Positions 44,443 through 53,417 of a DNA stretch of 64,000 nt are shown here, piece after piece. This DNA comes from Paraburkholderia sacchari (lineage in GTDB: Bacteria; Pseudomonadota; Gammaproteobacteria; Burkholderiales; Burkholderiaceae). The notes under the pieces are model-generated. The model had not been told where the DNA came from. It did no database searches and saw only the letters and a program-made list of their open reading frames with translations. Every line of letters begins with the position of its first letter. Within the stretch, counting starts at the first letter, position 1. The stretch covers positions 372,001 to 436,000 of the forward strand of contig NZ_JTDB02000003.1 in assembly GCF_000785435.2 (NCBI RefSeq), in the 5' to 3' direction. Both the position numbers and the translations under genes were made by a program.

Positions 44443-45267
44443 TTATTTCGTTGTATGCCCGCGCTGCTCCAGCGAGCGCAGGAAGGTGCCCGAGATCGCC
44501 GAGCCGCCGTGGTGCACGATCTTCTCGTCGATGAGCGCCCAAACCGACATCCCGGCGGTGCGAACGCGCTGGCAGAACGACAGGTCTTCCGAGAGATAGA
44601 CGTCCTTTTCGCCGACCGTGTCGAAGAACGCGTAGAAGCGACCATCGGGCAGGTAGGGCGCGTATTGCGCGGGCGGACGGTAAAGCTGAGTGAGCGGCGC
44701 GAGCGCAACGAGCGCATCGCGGCGGATGAGGAAGATGCCCGTTCCGATGTGGTTGACCTCGACCCAGCCGTTGCTGACTGTGCTGCTGCCGTGTGCGTCG
44801 GTGCGAATCGCCGTGTTGTATTCCACGGTCTTTTCCTGCCATTCGCGCAGCGAGAGACCCACGTCGTCGCTCGTGATCTTCTTTTCCACGTCGAAAAACC
44901 GGTACGGGCACGCGATGCCCGCTACCGGCTTGTTGCCGGCGAGGAGGCGCGGAACCGCTTCGCGCGAGAAGTCCATGTCTGTGTCGAGGAACAGGACGTG
45001 CGTGAATTCGGGGTGGTTCAGGAAATAGCTCGCGAAGAAATTGCGCGCGCGGATGATGTGCGACGAAGCCGTGTGGATGTACTCGAAGCGCACGCCGCGC
45101 TCCTTGAAGGTTTCCATCAGGCGGGCCAGCGCGATCGCAAAGTCGAAATGCACCGAATTGTCGTAGGTGGGCAGTGCGATCAGCACGTTGAGCGCGGCGG
45201 CCGATTGTGCGCCGGGCGTGGCGCTTGTGGCGGCGCTTGTTGTGGGAGCGGAGTCAGGCTGGGTCAT
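44443..45267 (-). CDS. GT-A-fold glycosyltransferase-like protein
   Basis: 274 aa. After an Ala/Ser/Thr-rich N-terminus the core begins NVLIALPTYDNSVHFDFAIALARLMETF and contains the GT-A DxD motif in FTHVLFLDTDMDFSREAVPRLLAGNKPVAGIACPYRFF, then HIGTGIFLIRRDALVAL, YAFFDTVGEKDVYLSEDLSFCQRVRTAGMSVWALIDEKIVHHGG. This layout (family-2-like, no membrane helix) fits a cytosolic nucleotide-sugar-dependent transferase. Acceptor and product are unknown. It is an isolated gene, convergent with the tRNA and divergent from map. Confidence 0.8.
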   Translation of the reverse strand: MTQPDSAPTTSAATSATPGAQSAAALNVLIALPTYDNSVHFDFAIALARLMETFKERGVRFEYIHTASSHIIRARNFFASYFLNHPEFTHVLFLDTDMDFSREAVPRLLAGNKPVAGIACPYRFFDVEKKITSDDVGLSLREWQEKTVEYNTAIRTDAHGSSTVSNGWVEVNHIGTGIFLIRRDALVALAPLTQLYRPPAQYAPYLPDGRFYAFFDTVGEKDVYLSEDLSFCQRVRTAGMSVWALIDEKIVHHGGSAISGTFLRSLEQRGHTTK

Positions 45268-45470
45268 GGTCGGGCATTCGGCTCATGTCGTTGTAAGATA
45301 TTTCTTATTTTTAAGGGCGGTTTGTGCGCGGACAATCGGACGTCTCCGAATCGGCGCCAGCCAGAGAGGACTGACGCCCAGGTACAATGGAGCTTTCCGC
45401 GCGGCTGCCCCGAATTGGCTGCGAGGCGCTTTGCGCTGCCGCGCTCACTCCCCGTTCATAGCGTTCACAG

Positions 45471-46256
45471 ATGGCCATCACTTACAAATCTGCCGACGAC
45501 GTCGCGCGTCTGCGCATTGCCGGCCGGCTCGCCGCCGACGTGCTCGCCATGATTGGCGAACACGTCAAGCCCGGCGTCTCCACCGACGACCTCGACGCGA
45601 TCTGCAACGACTATATCGTCAACACGCTCAAGGCGGTGCCGGCCAACGTCGGCTATCTCGGCTTTCCGAAGACGATCTGCACCTCGGTCAACGCGGTGGT
45701 CTGCCACGGCATTCCGAACCGCAACGAGGTTCTCAAGGACGGCGACATCATCAATATCGACGTGGCCGTGATCAAGGACGGCTATTTCGGCGACACGAGC
45801 CGCATGTACACCGTGGGCACGCCGAGCACGGTCGGGCGTCAGCTCATCGACACGACTTATGAGGCGATGCTCGCGGGCATCCGCCAGGTCAAGCCCGGCG
45901 CGACGCTCGGCGATGTGGGCCACGCGATTCAGCGCCGCGCCCAGGCCGACGGCTTTTCGATCGTGCGCGAATACTGCGGCCACGGCATCGGCAAGGTGTA
46001 TCACGAAGAGCCGCAAGTGCTGCACTACGGCCAGCCGGGCCAGGGCGTGCGCCTGAAGCCGGGCATGGTCTTCACGATCGAGCCGATGGTCAACGCGGGC
46101 CGCGCGGGCACGGCTGTCCAGCGCGACGGCTGGACGGTGGTGACGAAGGACCGCTCGCTCTCCGCGCAATGGGAGCACATGGTGGCGGTGACCGAAGAGG
46201 GCTACGAACTCCTCACGCCCTGGCCGGACGGCACGGGCGCGTACGAAGCCCCCTGA
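45471..46256 (+). CDS. map: Methionine aminopeptidase, type I
   Basis: 261 aa. It removes N-terminal Met from new proteins. The family pattern is complete: GYLGFPKTICTSVNAVVCHGIPNRNEVLKDGDIINIDVAVIKDGYFGDTSRMYTVG supplies the metal ligands Asp-Asp, CGHGIGKVYHEEPQVLHYG supplies His, and KPGMVFTIEPMVNAG and TVVTKDRSLSAQWEHMVAVTEEGYELLT supply two Glu. No N-terminal zinc extension, so type Ia. A TACAAT at 45383-45388 may be its -10, though the -35 is poor. It stands alone rather than beside rpsB. Confidence 0.96.
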   Translation: MAITYKSADDVARLRIAGRLAADVLAMIGEHVKPGVSTDDLDAICNDYIVNTLKAVPANVGYLGFPKTICTSVNAVVCHGIPNRNEVLKDGDIINIDVAVIKDGYFGDTSRMYTVGTPSTVGRQLIDTTYEAMLAGIRQVKPGATLGDVGHAIQRRAQADGFSIVREYCGHGIGKVYHEEPQVLHYGQPGQGVRLKPGMVFTIEPMVNAGRAGTAVQRDGWTVVTKDRSLSAQWEHMVAVTEEGYELLTPWPDGTGAYEAP

Positions 46257-46410
46257 GGGCCGCGATGCGCGTGCCTGTGGGGCCCCTGGGCCGGTCTGTC
46301 AAGTTCTGCGTGGGCAGTGTGCGCGGGGCAAATTTGTTAAATAAGGATTTGACTCGCCGCCCAGTTCGGTTAAAGCTACGCGTTAGTGCTTTATTGGGGT
46401 TTACGACTGC

Positions 46411-46947
46411 ATGAGTCCGTCACTGACCGTTCGCCGTATTGCTGCCGATCAGGGTGCCGTGCTCCGCGAGCTTCGAACTGCTTCGCTGCGCGACGCGCCT
46501 TATGCGTTCGGCGACTCGCTTGAAGACGCGCTATCCGCCGATGTCGCCGTTTTCGACGCCGCGGCTGCCCGTCATGCGGACTCGCATACCGCCACATCGT
46601 TCATCCTCTATACCGAGGGGCATCCGGCCGGCCTGATCGGCGCGAATTTCGAAAGTGCGCCGGCTCGGCGCGCGTTCGTGTTCGCGTTGTGGGTGGCGCC
46701 GGCCGTGCGGCATTTGCGCGGCGGCGAGCTGCTCGTCAACGCCGCCATCGATTGGCTCTTGAGCGAAGGCGCCACGCAAGTGTTTGCCTGGGTAACCGAT
46801 AACAACATTACCGCCATGCGCTTCTACGAGCGGCTCGGCTTCGTCGCCACGGGCGACCACGCTCGCAGCACGCAAACACCCGAGCAGTGGGAGACGCTTC
46901 TCGTGCGCGACGTCGCGCTCGCGCAGAAGAGCATGTCGGCCCAGTAA
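46411..46947 (+). CDS. GNAT-family N-acetyltransferase
   Basis: 178 aa. The acetyl-CoA-binding fold is visible in FVFALWVAPAVRHLRGGELLVNAAIDWLLSEGATQVFAWVTDNNITAMRFYERLGFVATGDHARS, where VAPAVRHLRGGELL replaces the usual Q/RxxGxG/A loop and AMRFYERLGF is the conserved late helix. Substrate unknown. Single gene between map and minC. Confidence 0.85.
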   Translation: MSPSLTVRRIAADQGAVLRELRTASLRDAPYAFGDSLEDALSADVAVFDAAAARHADSHTATSFILYTEGHPAGLIGANFESAPARRAFVFALWVAPAVRHLRGGELLVNAAIDWLLSEGATQVFAWVTDNNITAMRFYERLGFVATGDHARSTQTPEQWETLLVRDVALAQKSMSAQ

Positions 46948-47061
46948 CGGAGTGTCTGCCCAGCAGCTGTTCCCTTGTTTTTAGCCATGGCGTGCGTCCG
47001 GCACGTCATGCGCCGATTTCTCCCGCCGTTGTGCATTGTTCCCTGTGTCGCAGCATTTTGA

Positions 47062-47079
47062 GCCATTAAAAATAATGGC
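47062..47079. promoter_or_regulatory. Palindrome upstream of minC
   Basis: Perfect GCCATTA-AAAA-TAATGGC, 49 bases before the minC ATG. A TAAAAT at 47098-47103 could be the minC -10. The palindrome may be an operator for minCDE or the end of the GNAT transcript. Confidence 0.4.
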
Positions 47080-47127
47080 CGTGCGCGTCGACGCCTGTAA
47101 AATACGCAAAAATTTTCGCCGAACGCT

Positions 47128-48039
47128 ATGTCGTCCAGGAAATCGCCCTATTTTGAACTGAAGAGCGGCTCAGTCGATACGCTTCTATTTGTCGTCAAAA
47201 CGACTGAACTCGATGCGATGCGCGCCGAACTGACCCGGCGCTTCGAGGCGACGCCGGAATTCTTCGCCAACGATACGGTCGCCATCGACTTGCGGCGCCT
47301 CGCCCAGGGCGAGCAAGTCGCGCTTTCCGACATCGCGAGCCTGCTCGAAAGTGTGCGCATGCGCCCCGTGGGCGTGGTCGCTTCGCCCGCGCAGCATGGC
47401 TGGGCCGCACAGGCTGGCCTGCCGTTCCTCGAAGCGCGCGACAAGCGCGTCGCCGGCAGCGCAGCCGGCCTGGCCGCAGACGTGCCCGCCCATCAGGGCA
47501 CGGCCGTTGTGCAGGCCGCCGGCGCTGAAGTTGGCGCAGCAGTCGCAACCGGTGCTGCGAACGGCGCGCCGGCACAGTCCGCCGATGCTGGCGCCGGCGC
47601 TCCAGCCGTGTCCGCCGTGCAACCGGAACTCTTCTCTCCGGAGGCTTCCGAGGCGGGTGCAGGACCCGAAGCAGGCGTTGCCGTGGCGCGCTCGACGAGC
47701 GCGGAGCCGACGCTCGTGATCGACCGTCCGCTGCGCTCGGGCCAGCGCATTTACGCGAAGGGCGACCTGGTCGTGCTCGGCATGGTGTCGAACGGGGCGG
47801 AAGTGATCGCCGAAGGCAACATCCACATTTACGCGCCGTTGCGCGGCCGGGCACTCGCGGGCGTGCACGGCAACCACGACGCACGTATTTTCTGCACGAG
47901 CCTCGAGGCGGAACTCATTTCGATCGCGGGTATCTACCGTACCGCTGAAGTTCCGCTTGCCGCCGAGGTGAAGGGCAAGCCCGCGCAAATCCGGCTCGAC
48001 GAAGAACGGCTCTTGATCGAGCCGTTGCGGCTCTCCTGA
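47128..48039 (+). CDS. minC: Septum-site inhibitor MinC
   Basis: 303 aa. The N-terminal domain (to ~110) binds FtsZ ([51 protein letters not shown]). An unusually long Ala/Gly-rich linker (~115-200, with [33 protein letters not shown]) is followed by the C-terminal beta-helix ([76 protein letters not shown]), which dimerises and binds MinD. It is longer than the ~230-aa E. coli protein because of the linker, a beta-proteobacterial feature. Confidence 0.96.
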   Translation: MSSRKSPYFELKSGSVDTLLFVVKTTELDAMRAELTRRFEATPEFFANDTVAIDLRRLAQGEQVALSDIASLLESVRMRPVGVVASPAQHGWAAQAGLPFLEARDKRVAGSAAGLAADVPAHQGTAVVQAAGAEVGAAVATGAANGAPAQSADAGAGAPAVSAVQPELFSPEASEAGAGPEAGVAVARSTSAEPTLVIDRPLRSGQRIYAKGDLVVLGMVSNGAEVIAEGNIHIYAPLRGRALAGVHGNHDARIFCTSLEAELISIAGIYRTAEVPLAAEVKGKPAQIRLDEERLLIEPLRLS

Positions 48040-48120
48040 GTCGCCGATCGGGCGCGGGCGCGAGCGGCGCGAAACCGCGACGAGACCAAATTGGGAAACT
48101 GACGAACGCAAGGTAAGGGA

Positions 48121-48936
48121 ATGGCAAAAATCATTGTGGTGACTTCGGGCAAGGGTGGCGTTGGCAAAACGACCACGAGCGCGAGTTTCGCATCGGGCCT
48201 CGCGTTGCGTGGCCACAAAACCGCGGTCATCGATTTCGACGTCGGCCTGCGTAATCTCGACCTCATCATGGGGTGCGAGCGCCGCGTCGTGTACGACCTG
48301 ATCAACGTGATCCAGGGTGAGGCGAACCTCAATCAGGCGCTCATCAAGGACAAGAAGTGCGAGAACCTCTTCATCCTGCCGGCCTCGCAAACGCGTGACA
48401 AGGACGCGCTCACGAAGGAAGGCGTGGAGAAGGTGATCGAAGATCTGCGCAAGATGGACTTCGAGTACATCATCTGCGATTCGCCGGCCGGCATTGAATC
48501 GGGCGCGTTGCTCGCGATGCACTTCGCCGACGAAGCGCTCATCGTGACGAACCCGGAAGTGTCGTCCGTGCGCGACTCGGACCGCATCCTCGGTATGCTG
48601 TCGTCGAAGACCAAGCGCGCGATCGAAGGCAAGGATCCGATCAAGGAGCACTTGCTGATCACGCGCTACAACCCCAAGCGCGTGAGCGAAGGCGAAATGC
48701 TCTCGCTTTCGGATATTTCGGAGATCCTGCGCATCGAGCTGATCGGCGTGATTCCGGAATCGGAAGCGGTGCTGCACGCATCGAACCAGGGCCTGCCCGC
48801 AGTCCATCTCGACGGCACCGATGTCGCGGAGTCGTACAAGGACGTGGTATCGCGCTTTCTCGGCGAAGACAAGACGCTTCGTTTCACCGATTACCAGAAG
48901 CCGGGGCTCTTGCAGCGCCTCTTCGGCAGCAAGTAA
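48121..48936 (+). CDS. minD: Septum-site ATPase MinD
   Basis: 271 aa. The deviant Walker [46 protein letters not shown] is at the start, followed by Walker B-like [48 protein letters not shown]. The C-terminal amphipathic helix ([12 protein letters not shown]) anchors the ATP form to the membrane. MinD carries MinC to the poles and oscillates with MinE. It follows minC by 81 bases and precedes minE by 14. Confidence 0.98.
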   Translation: MAKIIVVTSGKGGVGKTTTSASFASGLALRGHKTAVIDFDVGLRNLDLIMGCERRVVYDLINVIQGEANLNQALIKDKKCENLFILPASQTRDKDALTKEGVEKVIEDLRKMDFEYIICDSPAGIESGALLAMHFADEALIVTNPEVSSVRDSDRILGMLSSKTKRAIEGKDPIKEHLLITRYNPKRVSEGEMLSLSDISEILRIELIGVIPESEAVLHASNQGLPAVHLDGTDVAESYKDVVSRFLGEDKTLRFTDYQKPGLLQRLFGSK

Positions 48937-48950
48937 GGGAGGCGCACGTC

Positions 48951-49205
48951 ATGTCGTTTCTTTCGTTTTTTCTCGGCGAGAAGAAGAAGTCCGCCTCGGT
49001 AGCGAAGGAACGCCTGCAGCTCATCATCGCTCACGAGCGTGCAGGCGGTCATCCGCCCGCCGATTATCTGCCGGCCCTGCAACGCGAGCTGGTCGCGGTG
49101 ATCTCGAAGTACGTGAAGATCTCCAACGACGACATTCGCGTGAGCCTCGAACGTCAGGACGATCTCGAAGTGCTCGAGGTCAAGATCGAGATTCCGCAGG
49201 CCTGA
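48951..49205 (+). CDS. minE: Cell-division topological specificity factor MinE
   Basis: 84 aa. The N-terminal membrane-binding and anti-MinCD segment is [32 protein letters not shown], and the C-terminal part ([43 protein letters not shown]) dimerises. It stimulates MinD ATPase to drive oscillation. Last gene of minCDE. Confidence 0.97.
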   Translation: MSFLSFFLGEKKKSASVAKERLQLIIAHERAGGHPPADYLPALQRELVAVISKYVKISNDDIRVSLERQDDLEVLEVKIEIPQA

Positions 49206-49485
49206 TGCACCCGATGCGCGCGGAGCGGCTGTGCGCCGCGCGCATTTCAACGCTTTCAATATTGCCGCCGCCGTAAGGCCGGCACTTTTCGCGCATGCGC
49301 GTGGGCTTGCGTTTGCGCCTTCCTTGCGTGCCTTCCGCGTGCGCATTTCATCGCTGCCTTTCTTGCCGAAATATTCGGTTTCACTTCACCCCTCGCGGTA
49401 ACACCGCCGTTGTCAGCGCAGCCGCGTGCTCGCGCATTGATCGGGTAACGCCACTTTCGGCGTACACCTCGTAGGGGAGTTTTAC

Positions 49486-49803
49486 ATGAACCACTCCATC
49501 CGCTTGCTCGTTGCCAAGGCTGCAATTGTTGTCGCGGGCGCTTGCGCCGTTGCGGCTCCTGCGCTCGCCGAAGAAATTGTCGTCATCGCGCCGAGCGCGC
49601 CGCCGCCCACGCGCGTCGAAGTCGTGCCCGCGCCGCGTGTCGGCTATGTGTGGGACAAGGGTCACTGGCGCTGGGATCGCGGCCACTACGTGTGGATCGC
49701 GGGCCACTGGCAGGCCGAGCGTATCGGCTATCACTGGGTGCCGGGCCACTGGGTCGCGCACGGCCCGAACTGGCGCTGGATCGAAGGTCGCTGGGTCGCT
49801 TGA
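49486..49803 (+). CDS. YXWGXW-repeat exported protein
   Basis: 105 aa. A signal peptide (RLLVAKAAIVVAGACAVAAPALA, cleavage after ALA) precedes a mature part made of four Trp-rich repeats: YVWDKGHWRW, YVWIAGHWQA, YHWVPGHWVA and WRWIEGRWVA. Such repeats are common in small secreted or envelope proteins of Burkholderiales, with unknown function. GTAGGGGAG supplies the ribosome site. It precedes a tiny lipoprotein gene by 43 bases. Confidence 0.88.
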   Translation: MNHSIRLLVAKAAIVVAGACAVAAPALAEEIVVIAPSAPPPTRVEVVPAPRVGYVWDKGHWRWDRGHYVWIAGHWQAERIGYHWVPGHWVAHGPNWRWIEGRWVA

Positions 49804-49846
49804 GAGGCATCAATAAAGCGCTAACCCTGATCGACAGATAAAGCAC

Positions 49847-49957
49847 ATGAGAAAAAGACTGCTTGCCGCTGCGGCGCTTACGATCATGCTGGCCGGTTGC
49901 ATCGTCGTTCCGGCCCGGCCCATGTACGTGCGGCCCGCGCCCGTCGTGATCTACTGA
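49847..49957 (+). CDS. Very small lipoprotein (36 aa)
   Basis: ATG at 49847 to TGA at 49957: MRKRLLAAAALTIMLAGC then IVVPARPMYVRPAPVVIY. The basic start, hydrophobic core and LAGC lipobox make a full type-II signal with Cys18 as the lipidated residue, leaving a mature peptide of only 19 residues. A weak ribosome site (AGATAAAG) precedes it. Its C-(I/V)-V-V-P-A beginning is shared with the lipoprotein at 52913-53038. Confidence 0.75.
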   Translation: MRKRLLAAAALTIMLAGCIVVPARPMYVRPAPVVIY

Positions 49958-49997
49958 CGCCACGTGCCATGCAATGGCAAGGCAAGCACGGCGCACC

Positions 49998-51389
49998 TCA
50001 GCGGGTGGTGGTTTCGTCCGCTGCGGTGTGGCCGGGTTTGTCGCCGGGTTTGTCGCTTTCTGGCACGGCTTTCAGTACAGGCAACCCCATCGCCGGCCGC
50101 GTGTAGCGCAGCGAGAGCGTTTCGTAGAGCGGCGGCGCAAAGATGCGCGAGACGCGGCTCGCGATCAGCGCGGTGGCCATCAGCGAGATCACGAGCGCGT
50201 GGCCGTCGATCATCTCCATGACGATCACGAACGAAGTGATGGGCGACTGCGTGACCGCCGCGAGATAGCCGACCATGGCGAGTGCGATGAGCATCGGCAA
50301 CTGCATGTCGTTGAAGATCATGTGCAGCACGTTGCCGAAGCCCGCGCCGATCGACAGCGAAGGGGCGAAGATGCCGCCCGGAATCCCCGGCAGGTAGGAG
50401 CCGACCATCGAGGCCATTTTGAGGAACGGATAGGCGATCGAAAGATGCTCGCGGCCGTCGAGCAGGCCGCGCGCTTCGGCGTAGCCGCTGCCGAACGTCG
50501 TGCCGCCCGAGACGAGCCCGATCACCGCGATGACGAACCCGCAGAGCGCCGCGAATGCGATGGGGCGTTCGGCATGCAGCTTGCGCAGCGGCGCGGGAAT
50601 CCAGCGCTGCGTGTTGAGCAGCAGCCAGCAGAAGATGCCGCCCGCGATGCCGGTGACGAGCGCGGTGATGAGCACGGCCACGGCGAGCAGGCTGGGAAAG
50701 TGCGCGCCAATCTGGATCCTGCCGAAATACGTGTAGTTGCCGTTCAGGCCGAGCGCGATCACGCCGGCGATGATGATCGACGTGATGACCACGCCGCTTG
50801 CGCGCGCCTCGAAGCTGCGCGTGAGCTCTTCGATGGCGAACACGATGCCCGCAAGCGGCGTGTTGAACGCCGCGGATAAACCCGCAGCCGCGCCCGCGAG
50901 CACGAGCTTGCGCTCGATGACCGCGTTCGAGCGCGGGTAGAAGCGGCGCATGTTGAACATCAGCGCCGCGCCCACCTGCACCGTGGGCCCTTCGCGGCCA
51001 ATCGTGAAGCCGCCGAGAATCGCGAGGAACGAGATCAGAATCTTGCCCGCGAGAATGCGCAGCGTGAGCAGGCGGGTCCCCGTTTCGCCCGTCTTCGTGT
51101 GCAGCGTGGCGATCACCTGTGGAATTCCGCTGCCTTCGGCGCCGCGAAAGAACATGCGGGTGAGCCATACGGCGACAGCCGCCACGGAGGGCGTGACGAC
51201 GAGCGGCAGCCAGACGTGGTCATGCTGCACGCGCAGGAAGGCGTTGTAGCCCCAATCGATCAGGCGCGCGTAGAACACCGCGACGAGACCGACCGCGATC
51301 GCGCCGAGCCAGAGCACGCCGTACTGCCGCCACAGACGCCGCGCGCGTCGCACGAGCTGCGCAAGAAGGTTCGGGTTCAGGGGGCGCAT
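49998..51389 (-). CDS. CLC-type chloride/proton antiporter
   Basis: 463 aa from the ATG at 51389 (MRPLNPNLLAQLVRRARRLWR); upstream frame is not family-like. The selectivity motifs are GSGIP at 86-90, GREGP at 131-135 (gating Glu at 133) and GIPGGIFAPSLSIGAGFG. The internal FNTPLAGIVFAIEELT carries Glu188, aligned with the proton-transfer Glu203 of the E. coli protein, so antiport rather than channel behaviour is likely. It has ~18 membrane segments, no CBS domain and a disordered C-terminal tail (ESDKPGDKPGHTAADE). Convergent with the tiny lipoprotein gene. Confidence 0.92.
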   Translation of the reverse strand: MRPLNPNLLAQLVRRARRLWRQYGVLWLGAIAVGLVAVFYARLIDWGYNAFLRVQHDHVWLPLVVTPSVAAVAVWLTRMFFRGAEGSGIPQVIATLHTKTGETGTRLLTLRILAGKILISFLAILGGFTIGREGPTVQVGAALMFNMRRFYPRSNAVIERKLVLAGAAAGLSAAFNTPLAGIVFAIEELTRSFEARASGVVITSIIIAGVIALGLNGNYTYFGRIQIGAHFPSLLAVAVLITALVTGIAGGIFCWLLLNTQRWIPAPLRKLHAERPIAFAALCGFVIAVIGLVSGGTTFGSGYAEARGLLDGREHLSIAYPFLKMASMVGSYLPGIPGGIFAPSLSIGAGFGNVLHMIFNDMQLPMLIALAMVGYLAAVTQSPITSFVIVMEMIDGHALVISLMATALIASRVSRIFAPPLYETLSLRYTRPAMGLPVLKAVPESDKPGDKPGHTAADETTTR

Positions 51390-51637
51390 GGTTTTTATTC
51401 GAGACGCAAAGCACTGATTGTAACGGCGTGAAGTCGGGCGCTGGGTTCGTTTGCGCGTCTGCGCAACGGGGCGGGCTTCGTTGGCTTGGTCCAGGGCGCC
51501 GGAATGCATGAAAGAAGGGTCCGATGAATTTCAGGCGCACTCGCAGATTTGTCCGCTGGGCGCGGTCCCGCTCCGTTAAAATCTCGGGAAAAATTCAGGC
51601 AAATCATGGAAATCGGACCTCGCAGGTTCGCAGCACA

Positions 51638-52645
51638 ATGAAACGAGTCTTGATTGTCAAAGTGACTTCACTCGGCGATATCGTCGAGGCGCTTCCGGTC
51701 GTGGCCGATGTGCAACGCGCATTCCCCGGCGTGAAGGTCGACTGGGCCTCCGACGAGGCATTCGCCGATATCGTGCGCTGGAACGCCGGCGTCGACCGCG
51801 TGTTCTGCGCCCCGCTGCGCCGCTTCAAGAAATCGCGCCGATGGAGCGATTTGAAGGCGATCTGGGAATCGATCGCCGAGTTGCGTGCCGAGCGCTACGA
51901 CGCAATCATCGATATTCACGGTGTCTACAAGAGCGCGATCATTTCGTTTATTGCGCGCGGTCGGCGTCGCTTCGGCTATCTCGCCCAGGATCTCGGCGAG
52001 CGCGGCGCGGCCTTCGCCTATAACGGCCGCTTCGGTCCGCGCCCGAAGTGCGACGCGTGGCTGGGCATGCGCATCAGTACGGGCGAGGCGCTGGGCTACA
52101 AAATCGATACGCCGCCCGATTTCCAGATGCGGATCCCACGCGACGGCACGGCGCTTCCCGCACCCGATGCACCCACAGCGCTGATCTTCCACGCCACTTC
52201 GAAGGAAGAGAAGAAGTGGCCCGTCGAGCATTGGGGTGAGCTGTGCCGCGCACTGATTGCGCGTGGTCTGCGCATCGAATTGCCATGGGGTTCGGATGCC
52301 GAGCATGCCACCGCGCGCGAGATCGCGGCGCTCGTGCCGGGCGCCACGGTGCTGCCGCGCCTCACGGTTTCGCAGGTCGCGCAGCGCATCGAAGACTGCT
52401 CGCTCGTGGTCGGCACCGACACGGGTTTCGTGCATCTCGGTCACGCGCTGCTCAAGCCAACCGTCATGATCTTCGTTGCGACTGACGCCGAGCATCTTGG
52501 CGTGCGTGCGCCCAACCGTTCGATCTCGGTCGGCGACGGACATCACGTGCCGCCTGTCGCGGTTGCGCTCGATGCTGTCGATCGCGTTTATCCTGCGCGC
52601 AATGGCGGCGATGCATCGAAAGGGCCGCTCGCAACCGCGGCCTGA
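51638..52645 (+). CDS. waaC: ADP-heptose:LPS heptosyltransferase I
   Basis: 335 aa from the ATG at 51638 (MKRVLIVKVTSLGDIVEALPVVADVQRAFPG). WaaC adds the first L-glycero-D-manno-heptose to Kdo of the LPS inner core. Glycosyltransferase family 9 features: N-terminal TSLGDIVEALP, the middle IIDIHGVYKSAIISFIARGRRRFGY and the C-terminal ALIFHATSKEEKKWPVEHWGELCRAL, VVGTDTGFVHLGHALLKPTVMIFVATDAEHLG. No waaA or lpx gene is adjacent in the window. Confidence 0.94.
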   Translation: MKRVLIVKVTSLGDIVEALPVVADVQRAFPGVKVDWASDEAFADIVRWNAGVDRVFCAPLRRFKKSRRWSDLKAIWESIAELRAERYDAIIDIHGVYKSAIISFIARGRRRFGYLAQDLGERGAAFAYNGRFGPRPKCDAWLGMRISTGEALGYKIDTPPDFQMRIPRDGTALPAPDAPTALIFHATSKEEKKWPVEHWGELCRALIARGLRIELPWGSDAEHATAREIAALVPGATVLPRLTVSQVAQRIEDCSLVVGTDTGFVHLGHALLKPTVMIFVATDAEHLGVRAPNRSISVGDGHHVPPVAVALDAVDRVYPARNGGDASKGPLATAA

Positions 52646-52912
52646 ATAGCATGCGCGGCACCGCGTTCTGCGGTGCCGCTTCTCCGCTGTTTTCTCATTA
52701 CATAGTTGTTAAAAGTGTCGCCGTTGCCTGCCGTGCGCGGCGCTGACGGCGCGTGCGTCCGCGAGACATTGCACGGGCTGTAACACAGGCCACACCGGTT
52801 CTTACAAATTGCAACGCCTCAGGCGTTCGCCGTCGTGTTCAATCGAAAACGTCCGCAGCCCACAAGGGCCGGCCATGCAGGACAACAGACATTGACTCGA
52901 TGGGAGAACGAA

Positions 52913-53038
52913 GTGAAACGATTGACGCGTACCCTGATTGCAGGTGCATTGCTCGCGGCGGCGCTGGGCGGGTGCGTCGTGGTGCCGGCGGGTGGCTATT
53001 ACGGCGGCGGCTACCACCACGGCTATTACTATCGATGA
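52913..53038 (+). CDS. Very small lipoprotein (41 aa)
   Basis: GTG start at 52913 with GGGAGAA in front. The product begins VKRLTRTLIAGALLAAALGGC: basic, hydrophobic, lipobox LGGC, lipidated Cys21. The mature part VVVPAGGYYGGGYHHGYYYR is Gly/Tyr/His-rich. An upstream ATG in the frame would mask the signal peptide, so the GTG is preferred. Same C-(I/V)-V-V-P-A opening as the 36-aa lipoprotein 3 kb away. Confidence 0.75.
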   Translation: MKRLTRTLIAGALLAAALGGCVVVPAGGYYGGGYHHGYYYR

Positions 53039-53064
53039 GACTCGCGTCGAGCGTGGCGGTGCGT

Positions 53065-53244
53065 TCAGGCAAGCAGCAACTCGACTGCAACCACTGCCGC
53101 GATCGCCGCGGCGTTGGCAACCAGCGCTTCCAGCACGACTGAACGCCAGGTCGCCGTGCGCAGCCGGAAGGCCAGGACGAGTGAGATACCTAGCGCGAGA
53201 GCGATCATCAGCACGATATCGGCGTTGCTCAGATGCAGGTTCAT
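53065..53244 (-). CDS. Small two-helix membrane protein (59 aa)
   Basis: ATG at 53244, preceded by GGGGGGAG, stop at 53065-53067. The protein MNLHLSNADIVLMIALALG continues to FRLRTATWRSVVLEALVANAAAIAAVVAVELLLA. It has two hydrophobic stretches (about 10-25 and 41-58) joined by a basic turn RLRTATWR, so it probably sits as a helical hairpin in the inner membrane. It is convergent with the 41-aa lipoprotein gene. Its function is unknown. Confidence 0.65.
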   Translation of the reverse strand: MNLHLSNADIVLMIALALGISLVLAFRLRTATWRSVVLEALVANAAAIAAVVAVELLLA

Positions 53245-53316
53245 GGTTGAACTCCCCCCCGCAGACGGACGCGGACCTCGTTTAATCGAGTATAGGCACG
53301 CAGTGTCGCTGGCGAA

Positions 53317-53359
53317 TAAAAAAAGCGGAATCCGCGTTTGCGCGGACTCCGCTTTTTTT
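53317..53359. terminator. Bidirectional terminator
   Basis: AAAAAAAGCGGAaTCCGCG / CGCGGAcTCCGCTTTTTTT around TTTG, with one A-C mismatch. It lies between the MHS transporter gene (minus) and the small-protein genes, and probably ends the MHS transcript. Confidence 0.9.
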
Positions 53360-53417
53360 GTTGCCGGTGCGCTGTGATTCGGAGCAGTGGATCAGGGCTG
53401 CGAATCAGCACCGTGAA

